NCBI GenBank assembly: GCA_900548545.1
Contig: URKX01000009.1
Span: forward strand, 1 to 64,000
From: an uncultured Oscillospiraceae bacterium
GTDB taxonomy: Bacteria > Bacillota > Clostridia > Oscillospirales > Acutalibacteraceae
DNA length: 64,000 nucleotides
Direction of reading: 5' to 3'
The notes under the pieces were generated by a model. That model searched no databases. It saw only the letters and a list, made by a program, of their open reading frames with translations, and was not told the DNA's origin. How positions within the stretch are numbered: the first letter of the stretch is position 1; each line of letters opens with the position of its first letter. Shown in pieces: positions 17,407 to 25,550 of this stretch. Made by a program: the position numbers and the translations under genes.

Positions 17407-17591
17407 TTGTCAATCACTTTCCTCTCTTTCAATGACATTTGGGGAGCGAACGGAATTGCATAGACAATCAACCCTTTTTAGAAACAGACTGACATCCTCT
17501 GTCCAAATTTCAAGAAAAAGACAGTTGTAAAGGGAGTTGCCAGCAAATTCGTTACGATCCACGGAGGGAAAACTTTCCCATGATTTGCGTA

Positions 17592-17621
17592 TAGGCCGAT
17601 AAAACACAGCTTATCGGCCTA
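17592..17621 (-). other. Intercistronic hairpin between binding-protein and permease genes
   Basis: TAGGCCGATAA (17592-17602) pairs perfectly with TTATCGGCCTA (17611-17621) over an eight-base loop, without a following U-run. Likely a stabilising or partial-attenuation hairpin that raises binding-protein mRNA over the downstream permeases. Confidence 0.6.
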
Positions 17622-17663
17622 CACACAAATTTAATAAAATATTCTGGTTTTCAGTCGCACGTT

Positions 17664-19232
17664 TTACTTGCCCAGATACTCGTCCAGCTGCGCCTGCTTG
17701 ACAGCGATAATCTCATCGATGCCGGCATCGCGCAAAGCCTGGCGGAACTGTTCAGCGGTGGCGTCAACATCCTGGACGGCACCAGACAATAGCGGATTGG
17801 CATACTGGTTGACTACATTCGTGCAAGCAGCCAAAGCATCAGCGCACTCGGTGGTATCAAACTGGCTACCGAAAGCTTTGGAACGGTCTGCAGCAGCGTT
17901 GGCAGCCAGCAAATCATCAAAATAAGTAGAGGGATAATCGAAGGGCAGAGAAAGAGTAGAGTTCAGAGCGGTCCAGCTGTAGCCCATCACCCAGCCAGTG
18001 GAAGAAACATCCTTGCCCTCCAGATAAGTGGCATACTCACCGTTCTCGTCTTCCAACACTTGATAATGCTGGCCCTCAATGCCGTTAATCAGCAGGTTGG
18101 CAACATCAGGGTTGGTAGCCATCTCATTCAGCAACGCAGCGCACAGATCTGCATTCTTGGTGTTAGGGTTGATGCAGTAGTAAGCACCGGGAGTAACCGC
18201 AACAGCTTCTTCGCCATAAATCTGCAGGGAAGCCATGTCCACACCGAAGTTCTGAGAGGACCAGATACCGTTCATCTCAGCGGAGAAGTGGCCGGCAAAG
18301 CAGCCTAAAGCACGCTCGGCGGGGATCAAGTCAGCAGGAGCCTCAGTAACATTCATCAGATCGGTCATGTAGCAGCCCATTTCCATCCACTGCTTAACGT
18401 AATCCAGACGTTCCTGATACTTCTCGCTCTCATAGTAGTTGGTAACAGTCTCATCCTGGCCATAATTGTCCAGCACACCCAGCATATTCGCATCACCCAG
18501 GTTATCCACGCGGGTATCACCCCAGTTGATAGCGCCGTTCATGGGCCCGATGATCGGAATGTCAGGATACTTCTCGCGGACCTGCGCAAACAGCTCGGTC
18601 AATTCGTCCAGACCAGACAGGACGTCACCGTTCTGATAACCACACGCCTCGGCCACATCAGCGCGCAAGTTGAACACGGTAACTGATGCCTGATCAAGCA
18701 GACGGCCAACACCATACTGTACACCATTAACGATACCGGCATTGTAGACTTCCTCACCCAGAGCTTCCTTCATGCCATCGGCATAGGGCTCCATAACTTC
18801 TTCCAGAGGCATCGCCTGGCCGTTCTCAGCAGCGCTGACAAAATTGACAGAGGTGCCGCCACCATCCGCCCAATAGACGTCCAGGGTGTCGTCGCCGCCG
18901 GAGAGCAGCAACTGAATCTGCTGCTTGGAATTACCCACCTCAAAGGTGACAAATTCCACATTACAACCGATCTTCTCAGAAGTGATCTTGCTCAGCTCAG
19001 CAGCCACAGCATCCGCATCGGGAGGGGTAGTGCCGCAAACGATCATTAGGGAGATTGTGGGTAACTCAGAATCGCCGGCAGAAGTTTCATCCTCCTCGAC
19101 CGAGGAGGATGTGCTATCCTCAGCTGCTGAGGAACCGCCCGCCGCGGAAGAGTCTCCACCGTTGGATCCGCAGGCGGCAAAGCAGGTCATAGCCAGAGTA
19201 AGCGCCAGCAGGATCGCAAAAAGTTTTTTCAT
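17664..19232 (-). CDS. Extracellular solute-binding lipoprotein (oligosaccharide ABC importer)
   Basis: A 522-residue type 1 solute-binding protein. Residues 1-21 are a lipoprotein signal peptide with lipobox FAAC (Cys21), followed by a Ser/Glu-rich linker of about 35 residues. The mature part contains the family features LLSGGDDTLDVYWAD and AVTPGAYYCINPNTKNAD. It captures the sugar outside the cell and hands it to the two permeases downstream. Length fits the LplA/YtcQ group that binds oligosaccharides. The gene starts its own transcript at an excellent promoter with an adjacent operator. With GH32 next door, a fructan or fructosyl-sugar substrate is inferred. Confidence 0.9.
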   Translation of the reverse strand: MKKLFAILLALTLAMTCFAACGSNGGDSSAAGGSSAAEDSTSSSVEEDETSAGDSELPTISLMIVCGTTPPDADAVAAELSKITSEKIGCNVEFVTFEVGNSKQQIQLLLSGGDDTLDVYWADGGGTSVNFVSAAENGQAMPLEEVMEPYADGMKEALGEEVYNAGIVNGVQYGVGRLLDQASVTVFNLRADVAEACGYQNGDVLSGLDELTELFAQVREKYPDIPIIGPMNGAINWGDTRVDNLGDANMLGVLDNYGQDETVTNYYESEKYQERLDYVKQWMEMGCYMTDLMNVTEAPADLIPAERALGCFAGHFSAEMNGIWSSQNFGVDMASLQIYGEEAVAVTPGAYYCINPNTKNADLCAALLNEMATNPDVANLLINGIEGQHYQVLEDENGEYATYLEGKDVSSTGWVMGYSWTALNSTLSLPFDYPSTYFDDLLAANAAADRSKAFGSQFDTTECADALAACTNVVNQYANPLLSGAVQDVDATAEQFRQALRDAGIDEIIAVKQAQLDEYLGK

Positions 19233-19259
19233 AGTTTTACCATCCTTTCATAAATTTGT

Positions 19260-19283
19260 AAACGTATGCATAAGCAAACGTTT
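19260..19283. promoter_or_regulatory. LacI-type operator at the binding-protein promoter
   Basis: AAACGTATGC-ATAA-GCAAACGTTT is an inverted repeat matching at 9 of 10 positions, placed between the transcription start and the ribosome site. It contains AAACGTTT with a central CG, the usual core of LacI-family operators; the same octamer occurs at 21197-21204. Confidence 0.6.
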
Positions 19284-19299
19284 CTCTTTACGAGAATAA

Positions 19300-19328
19300 A
19301 GGATACACCAAATGCATCGAAATGTCAA
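19300..19328 (-). promoter_or_regulatory. Promoter of the binding-protein/permease/esterase operon
   Basis: Minus-strand TTGACA (19323-19328), spacer 17, TATCCT (19300-19305), about 70 bases upstream of the start codon and just upstream of the operator. Confidence 0.75.
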
Positions 19329-19423
19329 TAAAGTTTTAAAATTTTGTAAGCCATTTGTATAAAACTTCCCTTTGCGAAAGAAATATCTCACTTATCTGCT
19401 CGTGCCCCCACACAAAATACGCC

Positions 19424-21082
19424 TTAAACCCGGTCCCACATACTCTTCAGCTTATGAATCTCAAAATCCACTGTAATGCCCGAATCCAAATACACAGGAA
19501 AAACCTTGATGTTAGATGGATCCAGCACTGTGGCAATCGAGGTGTTGAACAGCCCCCCATCACTGTAAATCTCCACGGAACACCGGTCGGTAATCACCCG
19601 CAGTTCCAGTGTGTCTCCCTGGGGTCCCAAATCATAAGCCCCCGTTGGCAGAATCAACCTGCCGCTGTCCGGTTCATACACAATCAGCACGCCGCGAACA
19701 GACAGAGCAATCAGCTTGTGGGGCTTAATCCCCAAGCGGAAAGTCATATCCATAGCCTCCCCCAGATAGGAAGACGGAATCCGCTCAATCTCCTCCAAGC
19801 CTCGATCCACAAACGAAAAGCTGTTTTCCCACAAGGTTTCCACCTCCTTCACAGGCTGTACCGTCAAACGGGGGCCCTGATCCGTCATTGTTAAACCCAG
19901 CTGGTTCGGCACACTCATACAGCTGGAAAATGGCCCCTGTTCCAGCCGGGTGCGAATCCAGGAAAACTGCACCACCCTGCCTTCCGGAAGCCCGGTAAAA
20001 GTCTGGGCAGCGTAGCCGCCGGGAGAACGGGCAAAGTTGCTGTAAGCCGAATATAACTGGTGCGTGGGGCCAGGGATGGGATCTGTTTCCGGAACAAACT
20101 GCCTGCCCTCAAACCGTCCCACCATATAGGTGTCCGTAGAACCCCACAGAACCCATTTCCCCTGAGAGAGATCTCCATCCAAAGGAAGGAAAAATAAGTC
20201 TGGGCACTCAGCGGCAGTGTGCAGAGAAATCACCTGCCCCCCCTCCCAATGGAGCAAATCCTTGGAATAAAGCAGCATATAACGGCAGTTATCCAAAAAG
20301 ATGAACATCACCCAGTTTTCACCCTGCGGCTCCCAAACCACTTTCGGATCCCGGTTCATAAAAGAAATGTGAGGAACCACCGGGTTTTCTGGATATTTCT
20401 CAAAAGTGTTTCCGCCGTCCAAGCTGTAAGCGGCGGCCATTTCAAAATACCTGCCCCGACTCCAACGAGTTTTGCTACCGGCAGCAGTATAAAATAGAAA
20501 AACAGGCGGCACCCCATTTTGGCCCAACCCGGAGGTATTTTCCCAGTCCACAACGCCGCCGCCAGAATACATCCGGCCACTGGCATCAGGGATCAGCGCA
20601 TAAGGGCGTTCCTCCCAGTGGATTAAATCACGGCTGACAGCATGCAGCCAATGGGTATTAGCCACGCCAAAGCCATAGGGGTTCAGCTGAGCAAAAAAAT
20701 GATAAACCCCATCCTGATAATACAAGCCATTAGGGTCGTTCATAAACCCATGCATAGGGGTGAAATGAGCGAAAGGCCGGGTAAATTCCCGATACAGAGT
20801 CTCCTGATCCTTCAACGTGTCCGAAAGCTCCAACAAGTCGATCAAACTTTCGTCCCCGCCCTCCAAACGCAGCTCCAGTTCCTGATCCTGATAGCGCTCT
20901 AAATACAGGCAAGACCAACATCGAGGCTGAGGGCTCAAAATGACCTCATGTTCCTCCAAGAGCTCTCCGTTTCGATAAACGCCCAATAATTGCATCTGGT
21001 CTGCCGGCAAAAACCATCCCTTGGAATCCGCCACGGGAATCAACAGATAGTTTCGGTTGGCGCAAATGGTTTTACATCTCAT
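19424..21082 (-). CDS. Glycoside hydrolase family 32 (fructan/sucrose hydrolase)
   Basis: A 552-residue GH32 enzyme that cleaves beta-fructofuranosidic bonds. The five-blade propeller domain (about 105-420) carries the three catalytic motifs: GFMNDPNG with nucleophile Asp116, RDP at 244-246 (transition-state stabiliser) and ECPDLF with acid/base Glu292. A C-terminal beta-sandwich (about 440-550) has the usual CSVEIYSDGG. There is no signal peptide, so it works inside the cell on sugars brought in by the adjacent ABC system. An unusual N-terminal extension of about 100 residues precedes the propeller. It has its own promoter and operator, so it forms a regulon with the importer. Confidence 0.93.
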   Translation of the reverse strand: MRCKTICANRNYLLIPVADSKGWFLPADQMQLLGVYRNGELLEEHEVILSPQPRCWSCLYLERYQDQELELRLEGGDESLIDLLELSDTLKDQETLYREFTRPFAHFTPMHGFMNDPNGLYYQDGVYHFFAQLNPYGFGVANTHWLHAVSRDLIHWEERPYALIPDASGRMYSGGGVVDWENTSGLGQNGVPPVFLFYTAAGSKTRWSRGRYFEMAAAYSLDGGNTFEKYPENPVVPHISFMNRDPKVVWEPQGENWVMFIFLDNCRYMLLYSKDLLHWEGGQVISLHTAAECPDLFFLPLDGDLSQGKWVLWGSTDTYMVGRFEGRQFVPETDPIPGPTHQLYSAYSNFARSPGGYAAQTFTGLPEGRVVQFSWIRTRLEQGPFSSCMSVPNQLGLTMTDQGPRLTVQPVKEVETLWENSFSFVDRGLEEIERIPSSYLGEAMDMTFRLGIKPHKLIALSVRGVLIVYEPDSGRLILPTGAYDLGPQGDTLELRVITDRCSVEIYSDGGLFNTSIATVLDPSNIKVFPVYLDSGITVDFEIHKLKSMWDRV

Positions 21083-21195
21083 AAAAGCACTGTCCTCTCC
21101 CCTGAAGATTTACAGCTCTCCAGGCAGCTGTAAATTTTTAGCTGGGCCCAACAGCCCACACATATTGCCTCGAATAGACCGCTGTCCCATTCATC

Positions 21196-21251
21196 CAAAC
21201 GTTTAAACGCGTTTGTAACCAGAGCATAGCGCACTCTGCCAAAGTTGTCAA
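21196..21251 (-). promoter_or_regulatory. GH32 promoter with double LacI-type palindrome
   Basis: Minus-strand TTGACA (21246-21251), 17-base spacer, TATGCT (21223-21228). Immediately downstream, 21196-21215 reads CAAACGTTTAAACGCGTTTG on the plus strand, that is two abutting palindromes AAACGTTT and AAACGCGTTT. Shared core with 19260-19283 suggests one LacI-family regulator; none is encoded nearby. Confidence 0.7.
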
Positions 21252-22006
21252 GTTACTCACCCACGTTTTGCAGCAATTTTATCAAAAAAAGTTGGCTTCT
21301 TGGAAAAGCTGTACCCGTGTGCCTTTGAAGAAATCTTTTGGGACCAAAAGCTTCCCGTGCTCCGTGAGAAAGCCCCTTCAGATCCTGTCTTCTGAGAAGA
21401 GCCCGGTGCCAAATAAAGTTGAAAATACGGATCCTCAAAGCACCAAGATGTCGTCAAAATCAAGCCATCACCTATCGTTTTAAACCATATTCTCCCACCA
21501 AGAGGCAGCAACAACCTGCTGGCTGGCAACGCAGTCGGGAAATAAGCTTGAAGTGCTTGCGATTAAGAACCGTGTGGCAATAAAAAATAACACGGCAATA
21601 ATTCAACGGCCACTGCACTCCCTTTTCTAGGAATTTACTGGAAATACCATCGTTATTGCGTACAAAACAAAGTTGCAGATTCCCTACCCGGATCCCATCA
21701 CTTATTTTTGCAATTTGAATTATAAAAAGGCCCCTGTGAAGGGGCCAATCTGTCTTGGATAAACTCTGCCGGAACACTCTTCGTTTAAGCAAAGATAATT
21801 TGGATATGAGATTGCGGATTAAGGTTTTTGAAAGAGGATTTGCCTATTTGACGAAAACTGACAAAACTGGTTTGCCTCCCAAAACGGTAAGCTTTAACTG
21901 ATTGTATTACTAGGCAAGCAGGATAAATCAACCCCCACAGGTGGAGCTGTTGTCAAGCTTCAAACAATCTTGGGGATTTTCCCGGGAAACTGCGCCGTTT
22001 TCCGCC
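21252..22006. other. Intergenic region with possible small minus-strand RNA
   Basis: No gene was found; open frames here lack ribosome sites and run through hairpins. The only clear element is the minus-strand terminator at 21721-21746, which has no gene upstream of it. A short RNA starting near 21895, behind a weak TTGATT-16-TAATAC promoter, would end there after about 170 bases. Confidence 0.4.
21721..21746 (-). terminator. Minus-strand rho-independent terminator
   Basis: AGGGGCC and GGCCCCT halves form a 7-bp stem with a four-base loop, followed on the minus strand by TTTTTATAA. Upstream on that strand there is no gene, so it may end a small RNA. Confidence 0.75.
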
Positions 22007-22035
22007 TTGACAGGCTTTTTCACAGGTGGTACAGT
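22007..22035 (+). promoter_or_regulatory. Promoter of the alkyltransferase gene
   Basis: TTGACA (22007-22012), 17-base spacer, TACAGT (22030-22035), 31 bases before the start codon. Confidence 0.7.
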
Positions 22036-22065
22036 GAGAAAAAAGTCTTTTTGGAGGCATCAACT

Positions 22066-22458
22066 ATGGAAAACACGTTCCCCAAACGGGTCTATCAATT
22101 GGTACAGCGCATCCCGGCTGGGCGGGCCGCTACCTACGGCCAGCTGGCGGCCTTGGCAGGCTCCCCCAGGGCTTCCCGGATCGTGGGGGCAGCCCTAGCC
22201 CATGCCCCAGCAGGCTTGCCCTGCCACCGGGTACTTTACCGGGACGGCACCTTATGCTGCAATCAAGCCTTTGGCGGCAAGGAAGTCCAGCGCCAGCTGT
22301 TGGAAGCGGAAGGGGTCCCTTTCCTGCCGGATGGCCGGGCAGATCTAAAACACTGCTTGTGGGATCCCACAGAAAGCATGGGAAATCTTTGTGATTTCCA
22401 GTCCTTGTGTGGACCCGGTTTTTCCCTTATACTGAAAGAAAAGGAGGGATCGGTATGA
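22066..22458 (+). CDS. MGMT-family DNA alkyltransferase, short form
   Basis: A 130-residue protein consisting only of the DNA-binding/active-site domain of O6-alkylguanine-DNA alkyltransferases. It has the helix-turn-helix stretch RIPAGRAATYGQLAALAG and the active-site PCHRV with Cys53. Because the cysteine is kept, it is not a classical ATL protein (which has another residue there), although the N-terminal domain of full-length Ogt is missing. It may therefore repair alkylated bases itself or flag them for excision repair. GGAGG precedes the ATG at 22066; the upstream frame covers the promoter. Its stop overlaps the next gene by four bases. Confidence 0.85.
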   Translation: MENTFPKRVYQLVQRIPAGRAATYGQLAALAGSPRASRIVGAALAHAPAGLPCHRVLYRDGTLCCNQAFGGKEVQRQLLEAEGVPFLPDGRADLKHCLWDPTESMGNLCDFQSLCGPGFSLILKEKEGSV

Positions 22459-22793
22459 ACGATACATCGGCTGTGTTAAAGCTCTTCGGTTGGGCTGTCC
22501 TGATCATAGGGGTAATCGGAGGGCTTGGCGGCGCTTTTATGGGGGGGGGCCCCTTTTTCTTCAGCATTCTGCTGGCAGCAGGGATCTGCTGCGCCCTGTT
22601 GCATGGGCTCGGAGAGATCATCCGGCTGCTGGATCAACAGCAAGCTTCCTCCCAGCGCTTGGAGGAAGCTTTGGGACAGTTGCTGCACAGGCAGGAACAA
22701 CCTGCACCTGGGCCACACACCTGCGCAAAATGCGGCACCCAGCTCCCCCCTGGCGGGAAAACCTGCCCCACTTGCCACCACGCAAATAAATAA
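22455..22793 (+). CDS. Small membrane protein with C-terminal zinc ribbon
   Basis: A 112-residue protein of unknown function. Two hydrophobic segments near residues 8-50 (LFGWAVLIIGVIGGLGG and FFFSILLAAGICCALLHGL) are followed by a short Gln/Glu-rich helix and a zinc ribbon with two CxxC knuckles, CAKC and CPTC, at the C-terminus. It overlaps the alkyltransferase stop by four bases (ATGA), with AAAGGAGGG upstream, so the two are translationally coupled. A run of nine G at 22541-22549 lies inside the gene and is a possible sequencing-error or slippage site, although the frame stays open. Confidence 0.7.
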   Translation: MNDTSAVLKLFGWAVLIIGVIGGLGGAFMGGGPFFFSILLAAGICCALLHGLGEIIRLLDQQQASSQRLEEALGQLLHRQEQPAPGPHTCAKCGTQLPPGGKTCPTCHHANK

Positions 22794-22834
22794 TCGTGGG
22801 AGAGAAAAGCAAAAAGCATCAAACAGGGGGACTC

Positions 22835-24112
22835 TCACAACTGGAGCAATCCCTCGTTAAGCATCTCCTGGGCAGCCAGGAGCATCCCCAGCTGGCCGCT
22901 GTGATAGTTAAGGCCACCCTGCATCCAAGCCGCATACGGCTCCCGCAAGGGAGCGTCGGCAGAAAGCTCAATGGAGGAGCCCAGGGTAAAGGCGCCGGCC
23001 GCCATGATTACCTGGCTGTCATAGCCGGGCATATCACTGGGCTCGGGCACCACAAAAGAATCCACTGGGGCGCCCTTTTGCACCCCTTTACAGAAGGCGA
23101 TCAAGTTCTTGGGATTTTCCAGCAGCATCACCTGGATGATATCCCCCCGCTCTTCCTCCACCGCGGGCGTGACGCCAAACCCCAGCTGGGAGAACAACGC
23201 TGAGGCAAACACTGCCGTTTTGAGGGCTTCCCCTGCCACATGGGGCGCATGGAACGCCCCCATAAACAGCTCCCGGTTATTGCCCAACGTGCAGCCGATC
23301 TCCCGCCCAGTGCCGGGGGTAGTCAGCCGGTAGGAGCACAGCTCCACCAGGTCATGGCGGCCAGCGATATAGCCGCCTGTGGGGGCAATACCGCCGCCTG
23401 GGTTCTTGATCAGGGAGCCGGCGATAATATCCGCGCCCACCGCCAAAGGCTCTTCCCTCTCTACAAACTCTCCATAACAGTTGTCCACCATGACAATCGC
23501 GTTGGGGGCCTTGCGCTTGGCGATCTCCACAATGGGGGCAATGTCCTTCACCCGGAGGGAAGGCCGCAGGCTATAGCCACGGGAACGCTGGATGTAAATC
23601 ATCCGGTACTCCGGAGTGATACGCTGCTCCATGGCCTCCAGATCCGGGGCGCCATTGGGACACAGGGCAAGCTCTTCATACTGGATACCGAACTCTTTCA
23701 GGCAGCCAGGCTCTTCCCTGCCCTCCATGCCGATGACCCCTTGGATAGTGTCATAAGGGGTGCCGGTGACGCACAGCATTTTATCCCCGGGACGCAGCAT
23801 CCCAAACAAGGCCACGGTCAGGGTATGGGTACCACTGACGAAATTGTGGCGCACCAGGGCGTCTTCCGCCCCAAAGGCATAGGCGTACACTTTGTCCAGC
23901 ACATCCCGGCCACGATCTCCATAGCCATAGCCTGTGCTGCTGACAAAGTGGCTCTCGCTGACACCGGCCCTGGTGAAAGCCGCCAGCATTTTCTGCTGGT
24001 TGTACCGCTGGATGGATTCGATTTCCTGAAAGCGTGGCCGGGCGGCGGCTTCAGCCTTTTCCGCCGCCTCCAACAGCTTCGGCGCGATTTGAAAAGTTGG
24101 ATAGATTTCCAT
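22835..24112 (-). CDS. Methionine gamma-lyase family protein (PLP enzyme, aluminium-resistance type)
   Basis: A 425-residue fold-type I PLP enzyme of the Met_gamma_lyase family (Pfam 06838 from memory), historically called aluminium resistance protein. The PLP lysine is expected at Lys236 in AGSLIKNPGGG, with the cofactor Asp in MVDNCYGEF at 210; HNFVSGTHTL is the phosphate-cup region. Related enzymes split C-S bonds of cystathionine or methionine, but the substrate of this branch is not settled. AAGGAGGT precedes the ATG at 24112; a frame extending 81 codons further overlaps the neighbouring acetyltransferase and was rejected. It lies 19 bases behind that gene and is likely cotranscribed. 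Confidence 0.9.
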   Translation of the reverse strand: MEIYPTFQIAPKLLEAAEKAEAAARPRFQEIESIQRYNQQKMLAAFTRAGVSESHFVSSTGYGYGDRGRDVLDKVYAYAFGAEDALVRHNFVSGTHTLTVALFGMLRPGDKMLCVTGTPYDTIQGVIGMEGREEPGCLKEFGIQYEELALCPNGAPDLEAMEQRITPEYRMIYIQRSRGYSLRPSLRVKDIAPIVEIAKRKAPNAIVMVDNCYGEFVEREEPLAVGADIIAGSLIKNPGGGIAPTGGYIAGRHDLVELCSYRLTTPGTGREIGCTLGNNRELFMGAFHAPHVAGEALKTAVFASALFSQLGFGVTPAVEEERGDIIQVMLLENPKNLIAFCKGVQKGAPVDSFVVPEPSDMPGYDSQVIMAAGAFTLGSSIELSADAPLREPYAAWMQGGLNYHSGQLGMLLAAQEMLNEGLLQL

Positions 24113-24131
24113 GGGTGACCTCCTTACACGT

Positions 24132-24860
24132 TCACAGTTTACCGTGAACCCAGGTATCTGCTTTGGAATATCCCAGGTTACGGTAAAACTCTTTGTTTTT
24201 TTGCTTCTCCCGGAACACATATATGGCCTTTCCCGGGAAATATCCTTCCATTTGCCGCACCAGGCGGGAACCGATCCCCTGGCGGCGAGATTCTTCCTGG
24301 ACCGCCAAGGCGGACAAGATAGCGCCTCGCTGGGAAATGGAGGACACCACGGCACAGGCCGTTAGCCCCCCTTCCCCCGGTACCGTGAGGGCCAGGGCAG
24401 CCTGGTGGCGCAGCTTGTGGGAAAGATCCAAATAGAAGGGTTCAAACTCGTCCACCATGCCCACCTGCTCCAACAGGGCATAGATCTCCCGCACACTGGG
24501 CATAGGCGGAGGCTGGGGGCAGGGTCCCGGAGCGATGATGCGTTTTAGCACGTCCCCGCTTTCCCATGGTTGGAGAGCCAGCGCTTCCGCGTTGCGCACC
24601 GCGCAAAGGATCTCCTTTGCCCCAGAAGCCCGGATAAACTGGCGGGCCGCTTCCCCATTGAGCACCGTACCGGAAAGGAGCATGACTCCGTCCACAAGGC
24701 AGTAAACTACATCCTCTTCCGTGTCCAGCCAGAACAGGGCAAAGCTTTTATCAAAGCCATAGGCTGTGGCAATGGAGGAGATCTTGCAGCCAAAAGCCGT
24801 TTTTTCACATAGTTGTAACAGTTGTTTTTTTGCAGTCACCCGTTCTACCAAACGGATCAT
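24132..24860 (-). CDS. GNAT-family N-acetyltransferase
   Basis: A 242-residue protein whose C-terminal third is a GNAT acetyl-CoA-binding core: ILSALAVQEESRRQGIGSRLV at about residues 180-200 contains the Q/RxxGxG/A pyrophosphate loop, and EFYRNLGYSKADTW is the closing strand. The N-terminal 130 residues are of unknown fold and may select the substrate, which cannot be named. AGAGAGGGGGG precedes the ATG. It begins a two-gene unit with the methionine-gamma-lyase-like enzyme. The secG terminator lies immediately upstream, so it needs its own promoter, not identified. Confidence 0.85.
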   Translation of the reverse strand: MIRLVERVTAKKQLLQLCEKTAFGCKISSIATAYGFDKSFALFWLDTEEDVVYCLVDGVMLLSGTVLNGEAARQFIRASGAKEILCAVRNAEALALQPWESGDVLKRIIAPGPCPQPPPMPSVREIYALLEQVGMVDEFEPFYLDLSHKLRHQAALALTVPGEGGLTACAVVSSISQRGAILSALAVQEESRRQGIGSRLVRQMEGYFPGKAIYVFREKQKNKEFYRNLGYSKADTWVHGKL

Positions 24861-24883
24861 GGTTCCCCCCCTCTCTTTTACAG

Positions 24884-24911
24884 AAAAAACGCCCCGCGAT
24901 GCCGCGAGGCG
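24884..24911 (-). terminator. Terminator after secG
   Basis: Minus-strand CGCCTCGCG and CGCGGGGCG pair (one mismatch) around GCAT and are followed by TTTTTT, 24 bases past the secG stop. Confidence 0.85.
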
Positions 24912-24934
24912 CGTCTGTGCCCATGTTTTTTCCC

Positions 24935-25183
24935 TTACACAACAAAATACATGATGATATTGGTGACAATGACCAACACAAAAAATCCAATAGCAATCAC
25001 CTTGGTCCAGCGGGCCAGGAACGCGTCTACAGACCGGGCCTTGTTCTTGGACAGGAAAGTATCGGCGCCGCCAGTGACCACACCCAGGTTTTTCTGGCTG
25101 CCTTCCTGCAATAGAACCACAATGATAATGGCGATTGCGAACAGCAGCAACACAATGCCAAGCACGATTTCCAAAGCGTTCAT
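24935..25183 (-). CDS. secG: Preprotein translocase subunit SecG
   Basis: An 82-residue membrane protein with two hydrophobic segments (about 4-24 and 57-79) joined by the conserved polar loop VLLQEGSQKNLGVVTGGADTF, the SecG signature. It supports SecYEG-dependent export by changing topology during SecA cycles. The true start is the ATG at 25183; the open frame continues 61 codons upstream across the promoter. In many Firmicutes secG precedes rnr, but here rnr lies 33 kb away. Confidence 0.93.
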   Translation of the reverse strand: MNALEIVLGIVLLLFAIAIIIVVLLQEGSQKNLGVVTGGADTFLSKNKARSVDAFLARWTKVIAIGFFVLVIVTNIIMYFVV

Positions 25184-25286
25184 TTCGATCTGATTCCTCC
25201 TAATATCACTTCGCCGGGATCTTCCAAACAGCGCCGCCAGGGAAGCCGTTGCCCTTTCGCCGCCCGTACAGTCAATTCCTTCCGTA

Positions 25287-25315
25287 ATCATACCACAGCC
25301 TGAGAGATTTTGCAA
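25287..25315 (-). promoter_or_regulatory. secG promoter
   Basis: Minus-strand TTGCAA (25310-25315), 17-base spacer, TATGAT (25287-25292), giving a leader of about 95 bases. Confidence 0.65.
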
Positions 25316-25550
25316 GCCGGGTACCGGGAAAAAATTTTCCCCGCCCCCTGCGCATAACCCCCCCAAGCCAGGTCAAACTATTTTCAAGCGGCCAGGAATG
25401 CGTTTGCTGCCTGGAAGAACCGGCTATTGTCCATCCGGACCGGAGCCCTTGAGGTTTCGCGGAATAAGCAGGTTTTCACGGGCTCCGGCCGCACGCCCTT
25501 CCACGTTTTCTTTCTTCAGGGAAGCATGGAAGGGCCAATTTTTTATTTTC
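25316..25550. other. Intergenic region with two strong hairpins
   Basis: No gene seen. CCGGAGCCC (25440-25448) pairs perfectly with GGGCTCCGG (25480-25488), and CCAGG/CCTGG pair near 25392-25413. It may hold the 3' end of the nucleotidyltransferase transcript or a small RNA. Confidence 0.4.

Noticed and set aside
21472..21792. 106-codon open frame on the minus strand
   Set aside because: It overlaps a terminator hairpin, has no ribosome site and an amino-acid make-up unlike a real protein.
22541..22549. Nine-G run as a frameshift in the zinc-ribbon membrane protein
   Set aside because: The frame continues to a well-formed zinc ribbon, so the present reading is coherent; a shift would destroy it.
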